DNA from: Saccharomonospora marina XMU15
GTDB lineage: Bacteria > Actinomycetota > Actinomycetes > Mycobacteriales > Pseudonocardiaceae
DNA length: 64,000 bases
Assembly (NCBI RefSeq): GCF_000244955.1
Contig: NZ_CM001439.1
Coordinates: forward strand, 5,896,527 to 5,960,526
Reading direction: 5' to 3'
Part shown: in pieces, positions 16,038-25,163 of the stretch
Position numbering within the stretch: position 1 is the first letter of the stretch
Layout: each line of letters starts with the position of its first letter
The notes under the pieces: generated by a model
Database searches by the model: none
Told to the model about the DNA's origin: nothing
What the model saw: only the letters and a program-made list of their open reading frames with translations
Program-made: the position numbers and the translations under genes

Positions 16038-18854
16038 GTGAGCGACCACGGAAATCGCCGCTGGCCTGAGCAAGAGCCGGGCCAGGGCAGGCACGGTCAG
16101 CGATCGGCCGGTGACTCAGCGGTTCCCCGGTGGCCCACCGGCGACGAGCCCGCTCGACAGCCGAGGCAGCCACGCAGGCCACAGCAACAACCGGGTCAGC
16201 CGCCACGGCAACCTCGCCCGCCTCGGCACAACCCGGCCGCCCAACAACCCGCCTCGCCGCAGTGGCCAGGAGAGGCAGGCGCGCAACGGCCTGCACGGCC
16301 GCAAGGTCCGCAACGGCCACAGCAGACACAACGGACACAGCGGCCGCAGGGCGGTCGCGCGGCGCCACCCCCCGGACAGCGGCAGCAGAACCCGCCACCA
16401 CAGGGTGCGCGCCCGCCGGGGACGCCGCCCTCGAGAGCTGCTCGCGGGGAACCGCCCACGCAGCAGGTCAGAAGGCCACGGCAAGGTCGTGCGGGAGCGG
16501 TTCCCGCAACCGCGGCAGCGGCGACAGCGGGTCAGGAAGAACGCGAGCCGGAGCTGATCACCCACCGTGCCTACAACGGCACCAGCCGCGATGGCGACGG
16601 GTACGACCGGCGCTGGTCCGACGAGGAGGAGCAGCGGTCGCACGAGTCCGGTTTCGACGACGACGAACCACCCGGCAGGAGGGGTAAGGCCCCGTTGACA
16701 CCGGCGCAACGCAGGAAACGCCGCTGGAAGTTCATCAGGCGCGGGCTGTACGCGTTCGTCGGGCTGTTCATGGTGTTGCCCGCGATCGCGTTCGCGATCA
16801 CCTACTTCCTCGTCGAGGTTCCCTCGCCAGAGGAGGTCGCCGCCGACCAGGCCAAGGTAGTGACCTACTACTACGCCGACGGCAAGACGGAGATGGGACG
16901 CGACATCCCGCCGGACGGCGGTAACCGGCAGATCCTGAAATCCGAAGACGTCACGGCGGTCGTGCGGCACGCCGTCTACGCCGCCGAGGACGCCACCTTC
17001 GAGACCAACGCGGGCTTCGACATCACCGGCATCATGCGCGCCGTCTGGAACCAGGCGACCGGAGGCGTCGGCGGCGGTTCCACGATCAGCCAGCAGTACA
17101 TCAAGGTCGCCACCGAGAACGACGAATACTCGGTCACACGTAAATGGACGGAGCTCGTCAAGGCGTTCAAGATGAACAACGAGCAGTCCAAGGACGAGAT
17201 CATCACCGCCTACCTCAACACGATCTACTTCGGGCGCGGCGCCTACGGCATCCAGACAGCGGCACAGGCCTACTACGGCAAGGACGCCAAGGACCTCGAC
17301 GCCTCAGAGGCGGCGCTGCTCGCGGGCATGATCCAGCAGCCGGGGCGTTCGGAGAACCCGGAGGTCCGCCAGCAACGCTGGAGCTACGTGATGGACCAGA
17401 TGGTGGCCAACGGTTGGCTGCGGCAGCAGGATCGTGCCACGGCCAAGGTGCCGGAGCTGATCCCGGTGGACCAGGCCAAGCCGGAGACAATCACCGGACC
17501 CGACGCCTACATCAAGTACCGCATCAAGGCCGAACTCGAGGCCAAGGGCTATCCAGAGGAAAAGGTGCAGTCCAACGGCTACAAGATCTACACCACCATC
17601 GATCCACGAGCGCAGGACCTCGCCAAGAAGGCCGTCAACACCGTGATGGAGGGCGAGCCGGAGAAGCTGCGCGAAGCGCTGGTGGCCGTCGATCCGAAGA
17701 CCGGGGCCGTGCGCGCCTACTACGGCGGGCCGAACAAGCCAGGCGTGGACGAGTACGACTGGGGCAACGCGCAACGCAACCCCGGTTCGTCCTACAAGCC
17801 GTTCGACCTGGTCGCGCTGCTGCAACGCGGCAAGGGGCTCGGCGAGGTCTACGACGGCAGTTCGCCGAGGAAGTTCGGCAACACGGTGGTGCGCAACTCC
17901 GAAGGCGGCCAGTGTCCGCGATGCACCGTGGCCGAAGCCATGGAACGTTCGGTCAACACGGTGTTCTACGACATCGTCGTGAACGAGGTCGGCCCGCAGT
18001 CGGTCGCCGAGGCGGCGATGCAGGCGGGTATCCCGGAGAAGGGACCGAGCAGGGAAACCATGCCCAGCCCCGACGGCAACATCTCCATCGGCGGTGGCAC
18101 CACGGAGGTCACGCCCACCCAGATGGCTGGCGCCTACGCCACCTTCGCCTCGGGCGGCATCCGGCACGAGACCCACTTCGTCGCCAAACTCACCACCGCC
18201 GACGGCGAGGTGCTGTTCGACGAGACCGGTGAGGCGGCAACGCAAGGTGAGCCCGCCTTCTCCGACGACCCGGAGAAGAGCAAGCAGATCGCGGGCAACG
18301 TCACCGAGTCGCTCAAGCCCGTGCTGACCCACTCGGACCTGGAGTGCGCGGACGACCGCGACTGTGCGGGCAAGACCGGAACGCACCAGTACGAAGCGCC
18401 CAACGGCGAGTACGTCAACGAGAACGCACAGGCCTGGATGGTCGGGTACACGCCGCAGATCTCGGCCGCCGTCTGGGTCGGCACCGGCGGCAACGAACCG
18501 ATCCGCAACGCCGCGGGCGGCCGGATCTACGGCAGTGGGCTGCCCGGTGAGATCTGGAAGGAGTTCATGGACTCCTACCTGGAGGGCATGCCGGAGGAGA
18601 AGTTCGACGAGGTCGAGCCAATCGGCAAGGTCCCGACCGAAGAGGTCGAGGACGACTCGTCGCCTACGAGCACCGCCCCGACCACCACGCTCCCGACGAC
18701 CACGACCGAGTTGCCGACACCGACGCATCCGACCGGACCACCGACCGAAACCATGACCGACACGGAGACGAGCACGTCGGAGGAGGAGCCGGAGCGGCCG
18801 ACCATCCTGCCGGGCTGGGGCAGAAACACCGCCTCCGACACACCCACCAACTAG
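16038..18854 (+). CDS. ponA: Class A penicillin-binding protein, PonA1-like
   Basis: 938 residues. Order: a disordered Pro/Gln/Arg-rich cytoplasmic region (1 to about 225), one membrane helix (about 235-258), a GT51 glycosyltransferase domain with the catalytic Glu in EDATFE (about 317) and a GGGSTISQQYIK core, a transpeptidase domain with SxxK in GSSYKPF (S584), SVN in RSVNTVFYD, and KTGT (K779). A Thr/Pro/Glu-rich tail follows. It polymerises and crosslinks peptidoglycan outside the membrane. GTG at 16038 follows GGGAGG. All catalytic motifs are intact. The very long cytoplasmic tail probably recruits regulators. Confidence 0.97.
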   Translation: MSDHGNRRWPEQEPGQGRHGQRSAGDSAVPRWPTGDEPARQPRQPRRPQQQPGQPPRQPRPPRHNPAAQQPASPQWPGEAGAQRPARPQGPQRPQQTQRTQRPQGGRAAPPPGQRQQNPPPQGARPPGTPPSRAARGEPPTQQVRRPRQGRAGAVPATAAAATAGQEEREPELITHRAYNGTSRDGDGYDRRWSDEEEQRSHESGFDDDEPPGRRGKAPLTPAQRRKRRWKFIRRGLYAFVGLFMVLPAIAFAITYFLVEVPSPEEVAADQAKVVTYYYADGKTEMGRDIPPDGGNRQILKSEDVTAVVRHAVYAAEDATFETNAGFDITGIMRAVWNQATGGVGGGSTISQQYIKVATENDEYSVTRKWTELVKAFKMNNEQSKDEIITAYLNTIYFGRGAYGIQTAAQAYYGKDAKDLDASEAALLAGMIQQPGRSENPEVRQQRWSYVMDQMVANGWLRQQDRATAKVPELIPVDQAKPETITGPDAYIKYRIKAELEAKGYPEEKVQSNGYKIYTTIDPRAQDLAKKAVNTVMEGEPEKLREALVAVDPKTGAVRAYYGGPNKPGVDEYDWGNAQRNPGSSYKPFDLVALLQRGKGLGEVYDGSSPRKFGNTVVRNSEGGQCPRCTVAEAMERSVNTVFYDIVVNEVGPQSVAEAAMQAGIPEKGPSRETMPSPDGNISIGGGTTEVTPTQMAGAYATFASGGIRHETHFVAKLTTADGEVLFDETGEAATQGEPAFSDDPEKSKQIAGNVTESLKPVLTHSDLECADDRDCAGKTGTHQYEAPNGEYVNENAQAWMVGYTPQISAAVWVGTGGNEPIRNAAGGRIYGSGLPGEIWKEFMDSYLEGMPEEKFDEVEPIGKVPTEEVEDDSSPTSTAPTTTLPTTTTELPTPTHPTGPPTETMTDTETSTSEEEPERPTILPGWGRNTASDTPTN

Positions 18855-18892
18855 CCGAGCACCACACTCGGCGGTGTCGTGCTCGTGAGCCG

Positions 18893-18898
18893 TAACAT
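18893..18898 (+). promoter_or_regulatory. -10 hexamer deciding the GT87 start
   Basis: TAACAT ends 7 nt before the GTG at 18906. This makes the ATG at 18897 unlikely, because it lies within the hexamer, and points to a leaderless start at 18906. Confidence 0.5.
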
Positions 18899-18905
18899 GC
18901 GGCAG

Positions 18906-20573
18906 GTGTCCAGCGATACTCCTGGTTCGTCCTCGGCGACAGCCGAGACGAGAACGCCCGACACGAGGACGCTCGACACGTCCGAGCGCGTCGTACCGAG
19001 TTGGACGGAGCCGATCGTGGCCGCGGCCACCCGGCCCGTGGGTGGGCCGCTCGGCTCGCACGCCGCGGTGGGCAGGCAGTGGTTCTGGACACCGTTACGG
19101 GTGGGGCTGCTGCTCGCCGTCCTGGCATTGACGGCGGGCTGGTTCGGCAAGGCGGCCTGCATCCAGCAGTACGTCAACGACCAGGGACAGGCGGAGCTGG
19201 ACTGGCGCTCCGGCAGGCCGTACGTGGCGATGTGCTACTCCGACATCGTTCCGCTATACACCGCCGAGCGGCTCGACCGCGGTGACACCTTCCCGTACGC
19301 GACCAGCTGGATCGAGAACCAGGGCACGCCGTCGGAGCAGGTGCGGTACATGGAGTACCCCGTGCTCACCGGCATGTTCCAGTGGGTGAACGCCAAACTG
19401 GCTCACGGCTGGAGCGACGCGGCCGAATCCGGCTGGCTGCCGGGTGCGCTGCCGGTCGCGGTGTACTTCAACATCACCGCGCTCTTCCTGGCCGTGGCGT
19501 GGCTGGTCACGGTGTGGGCAGTGGCCAGAACCGCACGCCGCCGGATATGGGACGCCACGCTTGTGGCGATCTCCCCACTGGTGATCGTGCACGCGTTCAC
19601 CAACTTCGACGCGCTTTCCGCAGCGTTCGCGGCCTCCGCCCTGCTGGCATGGGCAAGACGCAGACCCGCGCTCGCGGGCGTGCTGCTCGGCATCGGCGCT
19701 GCGGCGAAGATGTACCCGCTGCTGCTGCTGGGCCCGCTGCTGGTGCTGTGCCTGCGGGCGGGGAAGTTACGCGCCTGGGCGGTAACGGCAGCCGCCACCG
19801 CGGGCACCTGGGCGCTGGTGAACCTGCCGTTCATGGTGTGGCTGCGCACGGGCTGGGAGGAATTCTTCCGGCTCAACACCCAACGCGGTATGGACCCGGA
19901 CTCGCTGTACAACGTCATCTCCTACTTCACCGGCTGGGCAGGCTTCGACGGGCCGCTGGCGCCGGGTGAGACACCGACCGTGCTGAACACGGTCAGCGGC
20001 GCGCTCTTCCTCGCCGCCTGCGCGGGGATCGCCTACGTCGGACTCACCGCGCCCACCCGTCCCCGGCTGGCGCAGTTGAGTTTCCTCGTGGTGGCGGCGT
20101 TCCTGCTGACGAACAAGGTGTGGAGCCCGCAGTACTCACTGTGGCTGGTGCCGCTGGCGGTACTGGCGATCCCGAGGTGGCGGTTGCTGTTGACCTGGAT
20201 GCTGGTCGATGCCCTGGTGTGGGCGCCGCGCATGTTCTACTACCTGGGCGTGGACAACAAGGGCCTGCCGCAGGGCTGGTTCCTCGGCACGGTCGTCGTG
20301 CGCGACGCGCTGGTGATCCTGCTGTGCGTCCTCGTGCTCAGGGAGATTTACCGGCCGTCCACCGACCGTGTCCGCGCGACCGGCGACGACGACCCCACCG
20401 GTGGCGTACTCGAGGGTGCCGCAGATGCCTTCGTGGTGCGTGGCCCCGGCAGGCGCCTGCGCGTCGATCCGCTAGCCGAGCCCGCGCAGGAAGTCGATGT
20501 CAGCCGCCTGGCCGTCGGCGGGAGTTTCCACGATCACGGGCGCACCGGCGGCCTTCGCCACGGCGGCCAGTAG
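18906..20573 (+). CDS. GT87-like polyprenol-phosphate glycosyltransferase (Rv0051-like)
   Basis: 555 residues with about ten membrane helices after a soluble N-terminus of about 60 residues. GT-C features include an acidic residue pair in the first loop region and TNFDALSAAF. Later helices read AAKMYPLLLLGPLLVL and WSPQYSLWLVPLAVLA. Family members are mannosyltransferases using lipid-linked mannose for envelope glycans, so a role in lipoarabinomannan or arabinogalactan-type assembly is plausible. The last 34 codons overlap the nfo-like gene on the other strand by 102 nt. Start GTG 18906 is chosen from the TANNNT spacing; GTG at 18879 and ATG at 18897 are alternatives. Confidence 0.87.
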   Translation: MSSDTPGSSSATAETRTPDTRTLDTSERVVPSWTEPIVAAATRPVGGPLGSHAAVGRQWFWTPLRVGLLLAVLALTAGWFGKAACIQQYVNDQGQAELDWRSGRPYVAMCYSDIVPLYTAERLDRGDTFPYATSWIENQGTPSEQVRYMEYPVLTGMFQWVNAKLAHGWSDAAESGWLPGALPVAVYFNITALFLAVAWLVTVWAVARTARRRIWDATLVAISPLVIVHAFTNFDALSAAFAASALLAWARRRPALAGVLLGIGAAAKMYPLLLLGPLLVLCLRAGKLRAWAVTAAATAGTWALVNLPFMVWLRTGWEEFFRLNTQRGMDPDSLYNVISYFTGWAGFDGPLAPGETPTVLNTVSGALFLAACAGIAYVGLTAPTRPRLAQLSFLVVAAFLLTNKVWSPQYSLWLVPLAVLAIPRWRLLLTWMLVDALVWAPRMFYYLGVDNKGLPQGWFLGTVVVRDALVILLCVLVLREIYRPSTDRVRATGDDDPTGGVLEGAADAFVVRGPGRRLRVDPLAEPAQEVDVSRLAVGGSFHDHGRTGGLRHGGQ

Positions 20574-21242
20574 CGCGGGATCGATCGTGCCGTCGCCACC
20601 GACGACGTTGGCGTGGCGGTCGCGTTGCGAACCACGCGGGTCGCGGGAGTTGTTGAGATGCACCAGGTCGATGCGCCCGGTGATGGCCAGCACGCGCTCG
20701 ACCGTCTCACCCAACTCCCAGCCGGCGGCGTGCGCGTGGCAGGTGTCAAGGCAAAAGCCCGCGTCGAACTCCGCGACGGCCTCCCACAGGCGGGCAAGCA
20801 TGTCCAGGTCGCGGGCCATGGCGTTCTCCCCGCCCGCGGTGTTCTCGATGAGGATCGGCACGGCGAACCCGCCCTGCTCGGCCTGCCGCTGGAACAGCTT
20901 GCGCCAGTTGGCGATGCCCTCGCTCGCGTCCTCGCCCTTGCGAACGTGCCCGCCGTGCACGACCAACCCCCTCGCGCCGGTTTCGCGCGCGGCATCGGCG
21001 TGCTGGGTGACGGTCTTGCGCGACGGAATGCGGATGCGGTTGTTCAGCGAGGCGACGTTGAGCACGTAGGGGGAGTGGATGTAGACGGCGATCCCGGATT
21101 CGGCGAGTTCACGCGCCTGCTGATGTGGTTGCGGCTTCTTCCAGCCCTGCGGGTCGGAAAGGAAGAACTGCACGGCACCGGCCCCCCGCTCACGGGCGGC
21201 GGACAGCGGGTCGTCGTCACGAACATGGGCACCGATCAGCAT
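20472..21242 (-). CDS. nfo: AP endonuclease family 2 / deoxyribonuclease IV-like
   Basis: 256 residues, a TIM-barrel of the endonuclease IV family. Motifs: MLIGAHVRDDDP start, VYIHSPYVLNVAS, LVVHGGH, ILIENTAGGEN, FCLDTCHAHAAG, LVHLNNSRDPRGSQRDRHAN and a C-terminal VIVETPADG. These supply the His/Asp/Glu ligands of the trinuclear zinc site, so it probably cleaves abasic sites in DNA repair. It is convergent with the GT87 gene and overlaps it by 102 nt. Confidence 0.93.
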   Translation of the reverse strand: MLIGAHVRDDDPLSAARERGAGAVQFFLSDPQGWKKPQPHQQARELAESGIAVYIHSPYVLNVASLNNRIRIPSRKTVTQHADAARETGARGLVVHGGHVRKGEDASEGIANWRKLFQRQAEQGGFAVPILIENTAGGENAMARDLDMLARLWEAVAEFDAGFCLDTCHAHAAGWELGETVERVLAITGRIDLVHLNNSRDPRGSQRDRHANVVGGDGTIDPALLAAVAKAAGAPVIVETPADGQAADIDFLRGLG

Positions 21243-21359
21243 TGCCGCAAGGGTAGCGATTCGCGCCGACAGTCATCGAGTACGGTAGCCGTGTTCGGCG
21301 AACTTCACCGAGAGCACACACTTACGCACGGTCCGCCAGAAGACGGAGGCGAGGAGCTC

Positions 21360-22208
21360 ATGGAGACGGCCTTTCGCCAGCACACGGCCCGCCTCGGCGG
21401 CACAGCGGTGGTGATGGCCGCCGCCGCGCTGCTGGTCTCACCGGGCACCGCGGCCGCCGACGACACCGAGGACGGCCCCGTCGTGGTGGGAAGCTGCGCG
21501 ACGGCGCTGCGCGACGCCGAAGGCACGCCGCTGACCTTCGACGCGGGCGCGCTGCTCGGCAGGCCGGGCGTTGTGGACGTCGGGCTCGGCAAGGACTCCG
21601 ATGCGCTGCTTTCACTTCCGTTGCGGCAGACGTTGGATCGGCTGGGCGTAACCGAGGCGGAGCTCGTCGTCAGCATGGCGGGCGAGATCTGCGAAACCGC
21701 CAAGACCACGGTGAACGGACTGACCGCATCGCTGCGGCAGGCCCTGCCCGCCGAGCGACCGACAGAACCCACAACGCCGCCCGCAGAGCCCGCAGAGCCG
21801 CCCACGGAACCCGCACCCGCGGAGCCCGCTGACCCCGCTCCGGCACCCGAGCCGCCGCGGGCCCCGGCGGCCGGGCCCGAACCCGATCTCGCTCCCGCAC
21901 CGATCGCGTTCGTCCATGCGGGTCATTTCACGGACGCCGGACAGACCGGACCCCGCTCCAGTGTCGACTCCGCCGCCCTCCCGCCTGCCGCCGCCGTCCC
22001 GCCACCCGCACCGCCTGAGGGCGCGGGCCCGGGCAACGCGGGCGGCCAGGAACGCACACCCACGCTGACCACACCCGACGCCGAGATCAGGACGGCGATG
22101 TCGGACCGCGAAACACCCGGCCGACTGCCGGTGTTGCTCGCCGTGCTCGCGCTGGTCGTGGTCACCGGCGCGCTCACCCGGGTCTGGCTGCGCCGCGAAA
22201 CCTGGTGA
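21360..22208 (+). CDS. Secreted C-terminally anchored protein, copy 1 of tandem family
   Basis: 282 residues. N-terminal signal peptide (TAVVMAAAALLVSPGTAAA, cleavage after about 34), a globular part of about 90 residues with one cysteine pair (C46 and the C in AGEICETAK), then a long Pro/Ala/Glu-rich linker, and a C-terminal membrane helix LPVLLAVLALVVVTGAL followed by TRVWLRRETW. Shine-Dalgarno GAGGAGC precedes the ATG. It is the first of three neighbouring genes with the same plan. No family is recognised and the function is unknown; a cell-surface role is inferred. Confidence 0.8.
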   Translation: METAFRQHTARLGGTAVVMAAAALLVSPGTAAADDTEDGPVVVGSCATALRDAEGTPLTFDAGALLGRPGVVDVGLGKDSDALLSLPLRQTLDRLGVTEAELVVSMAGEICETAKTTVNGLTASLRQALPAERPTEPTTPPAEPAEPPTEPAPAEPADPAPAPEPPRAPAAGPEPDLAPAPIAFVHAGHFTDAGQTGPRSSVDSAALPPAAAVPPPAPPEGAGPGNAGGQERTPTLTTPDAEIRTAMSDRETPGRLPVLLAVLALVVVTGALTRVWLRRETW

Positions 22209-22282
22209 CGCCGCCACGACCGTGCGTCACGCCCGGCCGACCGCGTCGTTGTGCTGTTGTGGCGTGAGGCCGGGAGGCGAAG

Positions 22283-23134
22283 ATGCGACGGACGAAGGCC
22301 AGGACAGCAGCGGCGGGTGCGGCGGTATTCGTGCTCGCGGGGTCGGCATCGCTGGCGCTGCCGGAGGTGGCGCGGGCGGAAACCAGGTCGGTCCCCTGCG
22401 GCGGAACCGTCACCGCCGAGCCGGGCGATCACATTGTCGCCGTCGGTCCACTCGGAGTGAGGCTCGATCTCGGCGTGGTGACCAGCGGGGTCACCACGCT
22501 GGTCAGCGGGCTGTGCAAGGTGACGGTCAAGGTCGTCGAGCCGGTTCCGGTGGGGGGCGAGCCACTGGCCGACGCGGTCGAGGGCACCACGTCCACGACC
22601 GCCGATGCCGTGGACGGTGTCGCGGGCGCACTGTCGTCCGGCACCCAGCCCGCTCCTGCCGCGCCCGGTGCGGGCGAGCCCGCGCCGTCGGGTTCACCCG
22701 GTGGCCGGAGTACCTCGGGGGAGGCGTCACGGACCGGGCAGGGCGACCAGCAGTCCGTGCCCGCACCGAACAGTCCGGTCGTCGGCGGTGCGGCCCTACC
22801 CGGGTCGGGCTGGTCGACGTTCGGAATGCCCGCCGCGTTCGGATTCGGCTACGGCTATGGCACGCCGTCGACGTCCGCGCTTTTCACGCCCGCGCCGGGA
22901 CTGCGCTACGGCGGGCAGATTCCCGGATATTCGCCGGAATTCGGGCTCCTCGGTCAAGACGCCGGCCGTGACAACGGTTCGGGAGCCAATCCTGGTGCGG
23001 CGCGGGCGCTTCCCGCCACCTCCGGCGGCGTCGGTGACGCCACCGGTCCCGCGGCGATTCTCGCCGTGCTGGCATTGTCGGGCGTTACCGCGGCTCTGGT
23101 GCGCACGTGGGTGCTACGTCGCACAGCGCCATAA
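22283..23134 (+). CDS. Secreted C-terminally anchored protein, copy 2
   Basis: 283 residues. Signal peptide (AAVFVLAGSASLALPEVARAE), a short domain with two cysteines (SVPCGG and GLCKVTVKV), a Ser/Gly/Pro-rich linker, the motif SPEFGLLG shared with copy 3, an LPATSGG segment, then a C-terminal helix AILAVLALSGVTAAL ending in RTWVLRRTAP. LPATSG resembles a degraded sortase motif, but the rule LPXTG is not met. It is probably an integral surface protein. It lies 74 nt after copy 1. Confidence 0.8.
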   Translation: MRRTKARTAAAGAAVFVLAGSASLALPEVARAETRSVPCGGTVTAEPGDHIVAVGPLGVRLDLGVVTSGVTTLVSGLCKVTVKVVEPVPVGGEPLADAVEGTTSTTADAVDGVAGALSSGTQPAPAAPGAGEPAPSGSPGGRSTSGEASRTGQGDQQSVPAPNSPVVGGAALPGSGWSTFGMPAAFGFGYGYGTPSTSALFTPAPGLRYGGQIPGYSPEFGLLGQDAGRDNGSGANPGAARALPATSGGVGDATGPAAILAVLALSGVTAALVRTWVLRRTAP

Positions 23135-23210
23135 TTCCAACCGGCGTATCTTCTTCGAGCGCTCGTCGTTTGTTTCTTTGACATACCGCCAATTCCGGAG
23201 GACGTAGCCC

Positions 23211-24155
23211 GTGCGGATCAGGCCCCCCGCCCTCGCAAGGACCATGCGCAAGGCGCTCACGACTACGGCCGTCGCCGCGGCGGTCGGTGGCCTCACCGTG
23301 CTCTCCGGCGGCACAGCGGCCGCGACCACTCTGGTTACCGACACCTGCACCTCGGCCGTCGCCGGGCAGATCGGCGATCAGATCGCCATTCCAGGCACGT
23401 CGGTGAAGGACCTGGTCCGGCAGGGCGCGATTGAGGCGAAAACGGTCATCATCGTGCACGACCTGACCATCTGGCCCGACCACCTCGCCAACCAGGTCGC
23501 CAAGAAGCAACTCACCGTCGGCACCGTGCCGGACGCGCGGACCGCGACGATCAGCGGGCAGGCAATCGGGGCGGCGGTGAAGAAGGCGCTCGAGGGCTCG
23601 GCCGGGCTCGGGATACTTCCTGCCACGCAGCAGACCACACTCGACACCATCGCGAAGAAGGTGGCGGGCAGCTGTGGGCTCACCTTGTCGGCCACCAACT
23701 ACTCCGCACCCTCGCAACCGGGTCGGCAGTCACCAGGCGGGCAACAAGGCTCGGCTCCGTCCTCCGGATATGCCACGCCGGGTACCCAGGGCTACGCCGC
23801 TGGGGGCAACGGCTCACTTCAGGGCACGGGCGACACGCGCGCCGCACGCAGGGACTACGGCGGTATCCCGGCCGTCTCCGCTCCGAGCGCTGGTATCTCG
23901 GTGCCCCCGAACCTGCGTTACCCGCCGTCCAGCGGTGTGCCCGGCCAGCCGAACTCGCCCGAGTTCGGCATCCTCGGCGCCGAGCAGGGACAGGGCGGCC
24001 AGCCCGACGACGTGCGCAACGCGGGCAACGCCGCCGCGCTCGCGGCGAGCGACTCCGCCGACCAGGTACAACTGCCGATGCTGCTCGCCGTGGTGGCGCT
24101 GGCGGGCGTGACCGCAGGCCTCGTGCGTACCTGGGTGCTTCGGCGCGTGTCCTAG
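23211..24155 (+). CDS. Secreted C-terminally anchored protein, copy 3
   Basis: 314 residues. GTG at 23211 follows GGAGG. Signal peptide ends near TAAAT (about 41). The extracellular domain of about 115 residues has two cysteines (TDTCTSAV and GSCGLTL) and an alpha/beta-looking segment with EAKTVIIVHDLTIWPDHL. A Gly/Gln/Ser-rich linker follows, then SPEFGILG, then the helix LPMLLAVVALAGVTAGL and RTWVLRRVS. It is the best-folded member of the triplet. Family and function unknown. It ends 57 nt before the -10 of the rpsF operon. Confidence 0.8.
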   Translation: MRIRPPALARTMRKALTTTAVAAAVGGLTVLSGGTAAATTLVTDTCTSAVAGQIGDQIAIPGTSVKDLVRQGAIEAKTVIIVHDLTIWPDHLANQVAKKQLTVGTVPDARTATISGQAIGAAVKKALEGSAGLGILPATQQTTLDTIAKKVAGSCGLTLSATNYSAPSQPGRQSPGGQQGSAPSSGYATPGTQGYAAGGNGSLQGTGDTRAARRDYGGIPAVSAPSAGISVPPNLRYPPSSGVPGQPNSPEFGILGAEQGQGGQPDDVRNAGNAAALAASDSADQVQLPMLLAVVALAGVTAGLVRTWVLRRVS

Positions 24156-24212
24156 CAGGTAGCGGCTCCCGCACCGGGCAGCCCTGCCGGGAGTGCCCTG
24201 CCACGGCGTGGC

Positions 24213-24218
24213 TAGACT
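24213..24218 (+). promoter_or_regulatory. -10 of rpsF operon promoter
   Basis: TAGACT lies 67 nt before the rpsF start, leaving room for a structured leader with the hairpin at 24239. A clear -35 was not identified. Confidence 0.4.
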
Positions 24219-24238
24219 GGTCCGCTGACAACCCTCCT

Positions 24239-24257
24239 GTCACGGAACGTCCGTGAC
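24239..24257 (+). promoter_or_regulatory. Leader hairpin, candidate S6:S18 autoregulatory site
   Basis: GTCACGG (24239-24245) and CCGTGAC (24251-24257) pair over 7 bp with a 5-nt loop, directly before ACCGCTG and the Shine-Dalgarno at 24271. In many bacteria the S6:S18 complex binds a stem with an exposed CCG in this leader to repress the operon. The match here is structural only. Confidence 0.4.
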
Positions 24258-24285
24258 CGCTGTAGCCCATAGGAGGTGAGTGGTT

Positions 24286-24618
24286 GTGTCACGCCATTAC
24301 GAGGTAATGGTCATCCTTGACCCCGCGCTCGACGAGCGTACGGTCGCGCCGACGCTGGAAAACTTCCTCAACGTGATCCGCACATCGGGCGGAAACGTGG
24401 AGAAGGTGGACGTCTGGGGCCGCCGCAGGCTGGCATACGAGATCAAGAAGCACGCGGAGGGCATCTACGCCGTGCTCGATCTCTACTCCGAGCCGGACGC
24501 CGTCGCGGAACTCGACAGGCAGCTTTCGCTTCAGGAGACGGTGCTGCGCACCAAGGTCGTCAGGCGCGAGCCGCCGCGCGGCGCCAAGGCCGCCAAGAAG
24601 AACGCCGCGAAGGTCTGA
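24286..24618 (+). CDS. rpsF: 30S ribosomal protein S6
   Basis: 110 residues: [36 protein letters not shown] and TVLRTKVVR match bS6. GTG at 24286 is chosen because AGGAGG (24271-24276) is 9 nt upstream; the GTG at 24280 is only 3 nt away. A basic Lys/Ala tail is present. First gene of rpsF-ssb-rpsR-rplI. Confidence 0.97.
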   Translation: MSRHYEVMVILDPALDERTVAPTLENFLNVIRTSGGNVEKVDVWGRRRLAYEIKKHAEGIYAVLDLYSEPDAVAELDRQLSLQETVLRTKVVRREPPRGAKAAKKNAAKV

Positions 24619-24631
24619 GGCGGGCAGCGCG

Positions 24632-25114
24632 ATGGCTGGAGACACCATCATCACGGTGGTCGGCAACCTCACCGCCGACCCGGAGCTGCGGTTCACGCCA
24701 TCCGGCGCCGCGGTCGCGAACTTCACGGTCGCGTCCACGCCACGCACCTTCGACCGCCAGACCGGCGAGTGGAAGGACGGCGAAGCCCTGTTCCTGCGCT
24801 GCAACATCTGGCGGCAGGCTGCCGAGAACGTCGCCGAGACCCTCACCAGGGGTGCCAGGGTCATCGTGCAGGGCAGGCTGAAGCAGCGCTCGTTCGAGAC
24901 CAAGGAGGGCGAGAAGCGCACGGTGGTCGAACTCGAGGTCGACGAGATCGGACCGTCTCTGCGCTACGCCACCGCGAAGGTCAACAAGGTGAGCCGAGGC
25001 AGCGGTGGCGGCGGGTTCGGTGGCGGCGGCAGTAGCGCGCCTGCCGACGACCCGTGGGGCTCCGCGCCGCCCGCGGGCGGTGGCGGTGGCTTCTCCGACG
25101 AACCGCCGTTCTGA
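24632..25114 (+). CDS. ssb: Single-stranded DNA-binding protein
   Basis: 160 residues. The OB-fold spans about 1-115 ([20 protein letters not shown] ... [19 protein letters not shown]). A Gly-rich linker follows ([11 protein letters not shown]) and the acidic tip ends in DEPPF, the docking site for partner proteins. It coats single-stranded DNA in replication and repair. It sits between rpsF and rpsR as in most bacteria and near dnaB. Full length. Confidence 0.97.
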   Translation: MAGDTIITVVGNLTADPELRFTPSGAAVANFTVASTPRTFDRQTGEWKDGEALFLRCNIWRQAAENVAETLTRGARVIVQGRLKQRSFETKEGEKRTVVELEVDEIGPSLRYATAKVNKVSRGSGGGGFGGGGSSAPADDPWGSAPPAGGGGGFSDEPPF

Positions 25115-25163
25115 CGCGCCACCCGAGCAAGCAACCACAAGAATCGTTCCCCAGGAGTAGATC

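Noticed and set aside
22283-23134. LPATSGG as a sortase sorting signal
   Set aside because: The required LPXTG is not met, and the two sister proteins lack the string. The shared helix and basic tail suggest an anchor instead.
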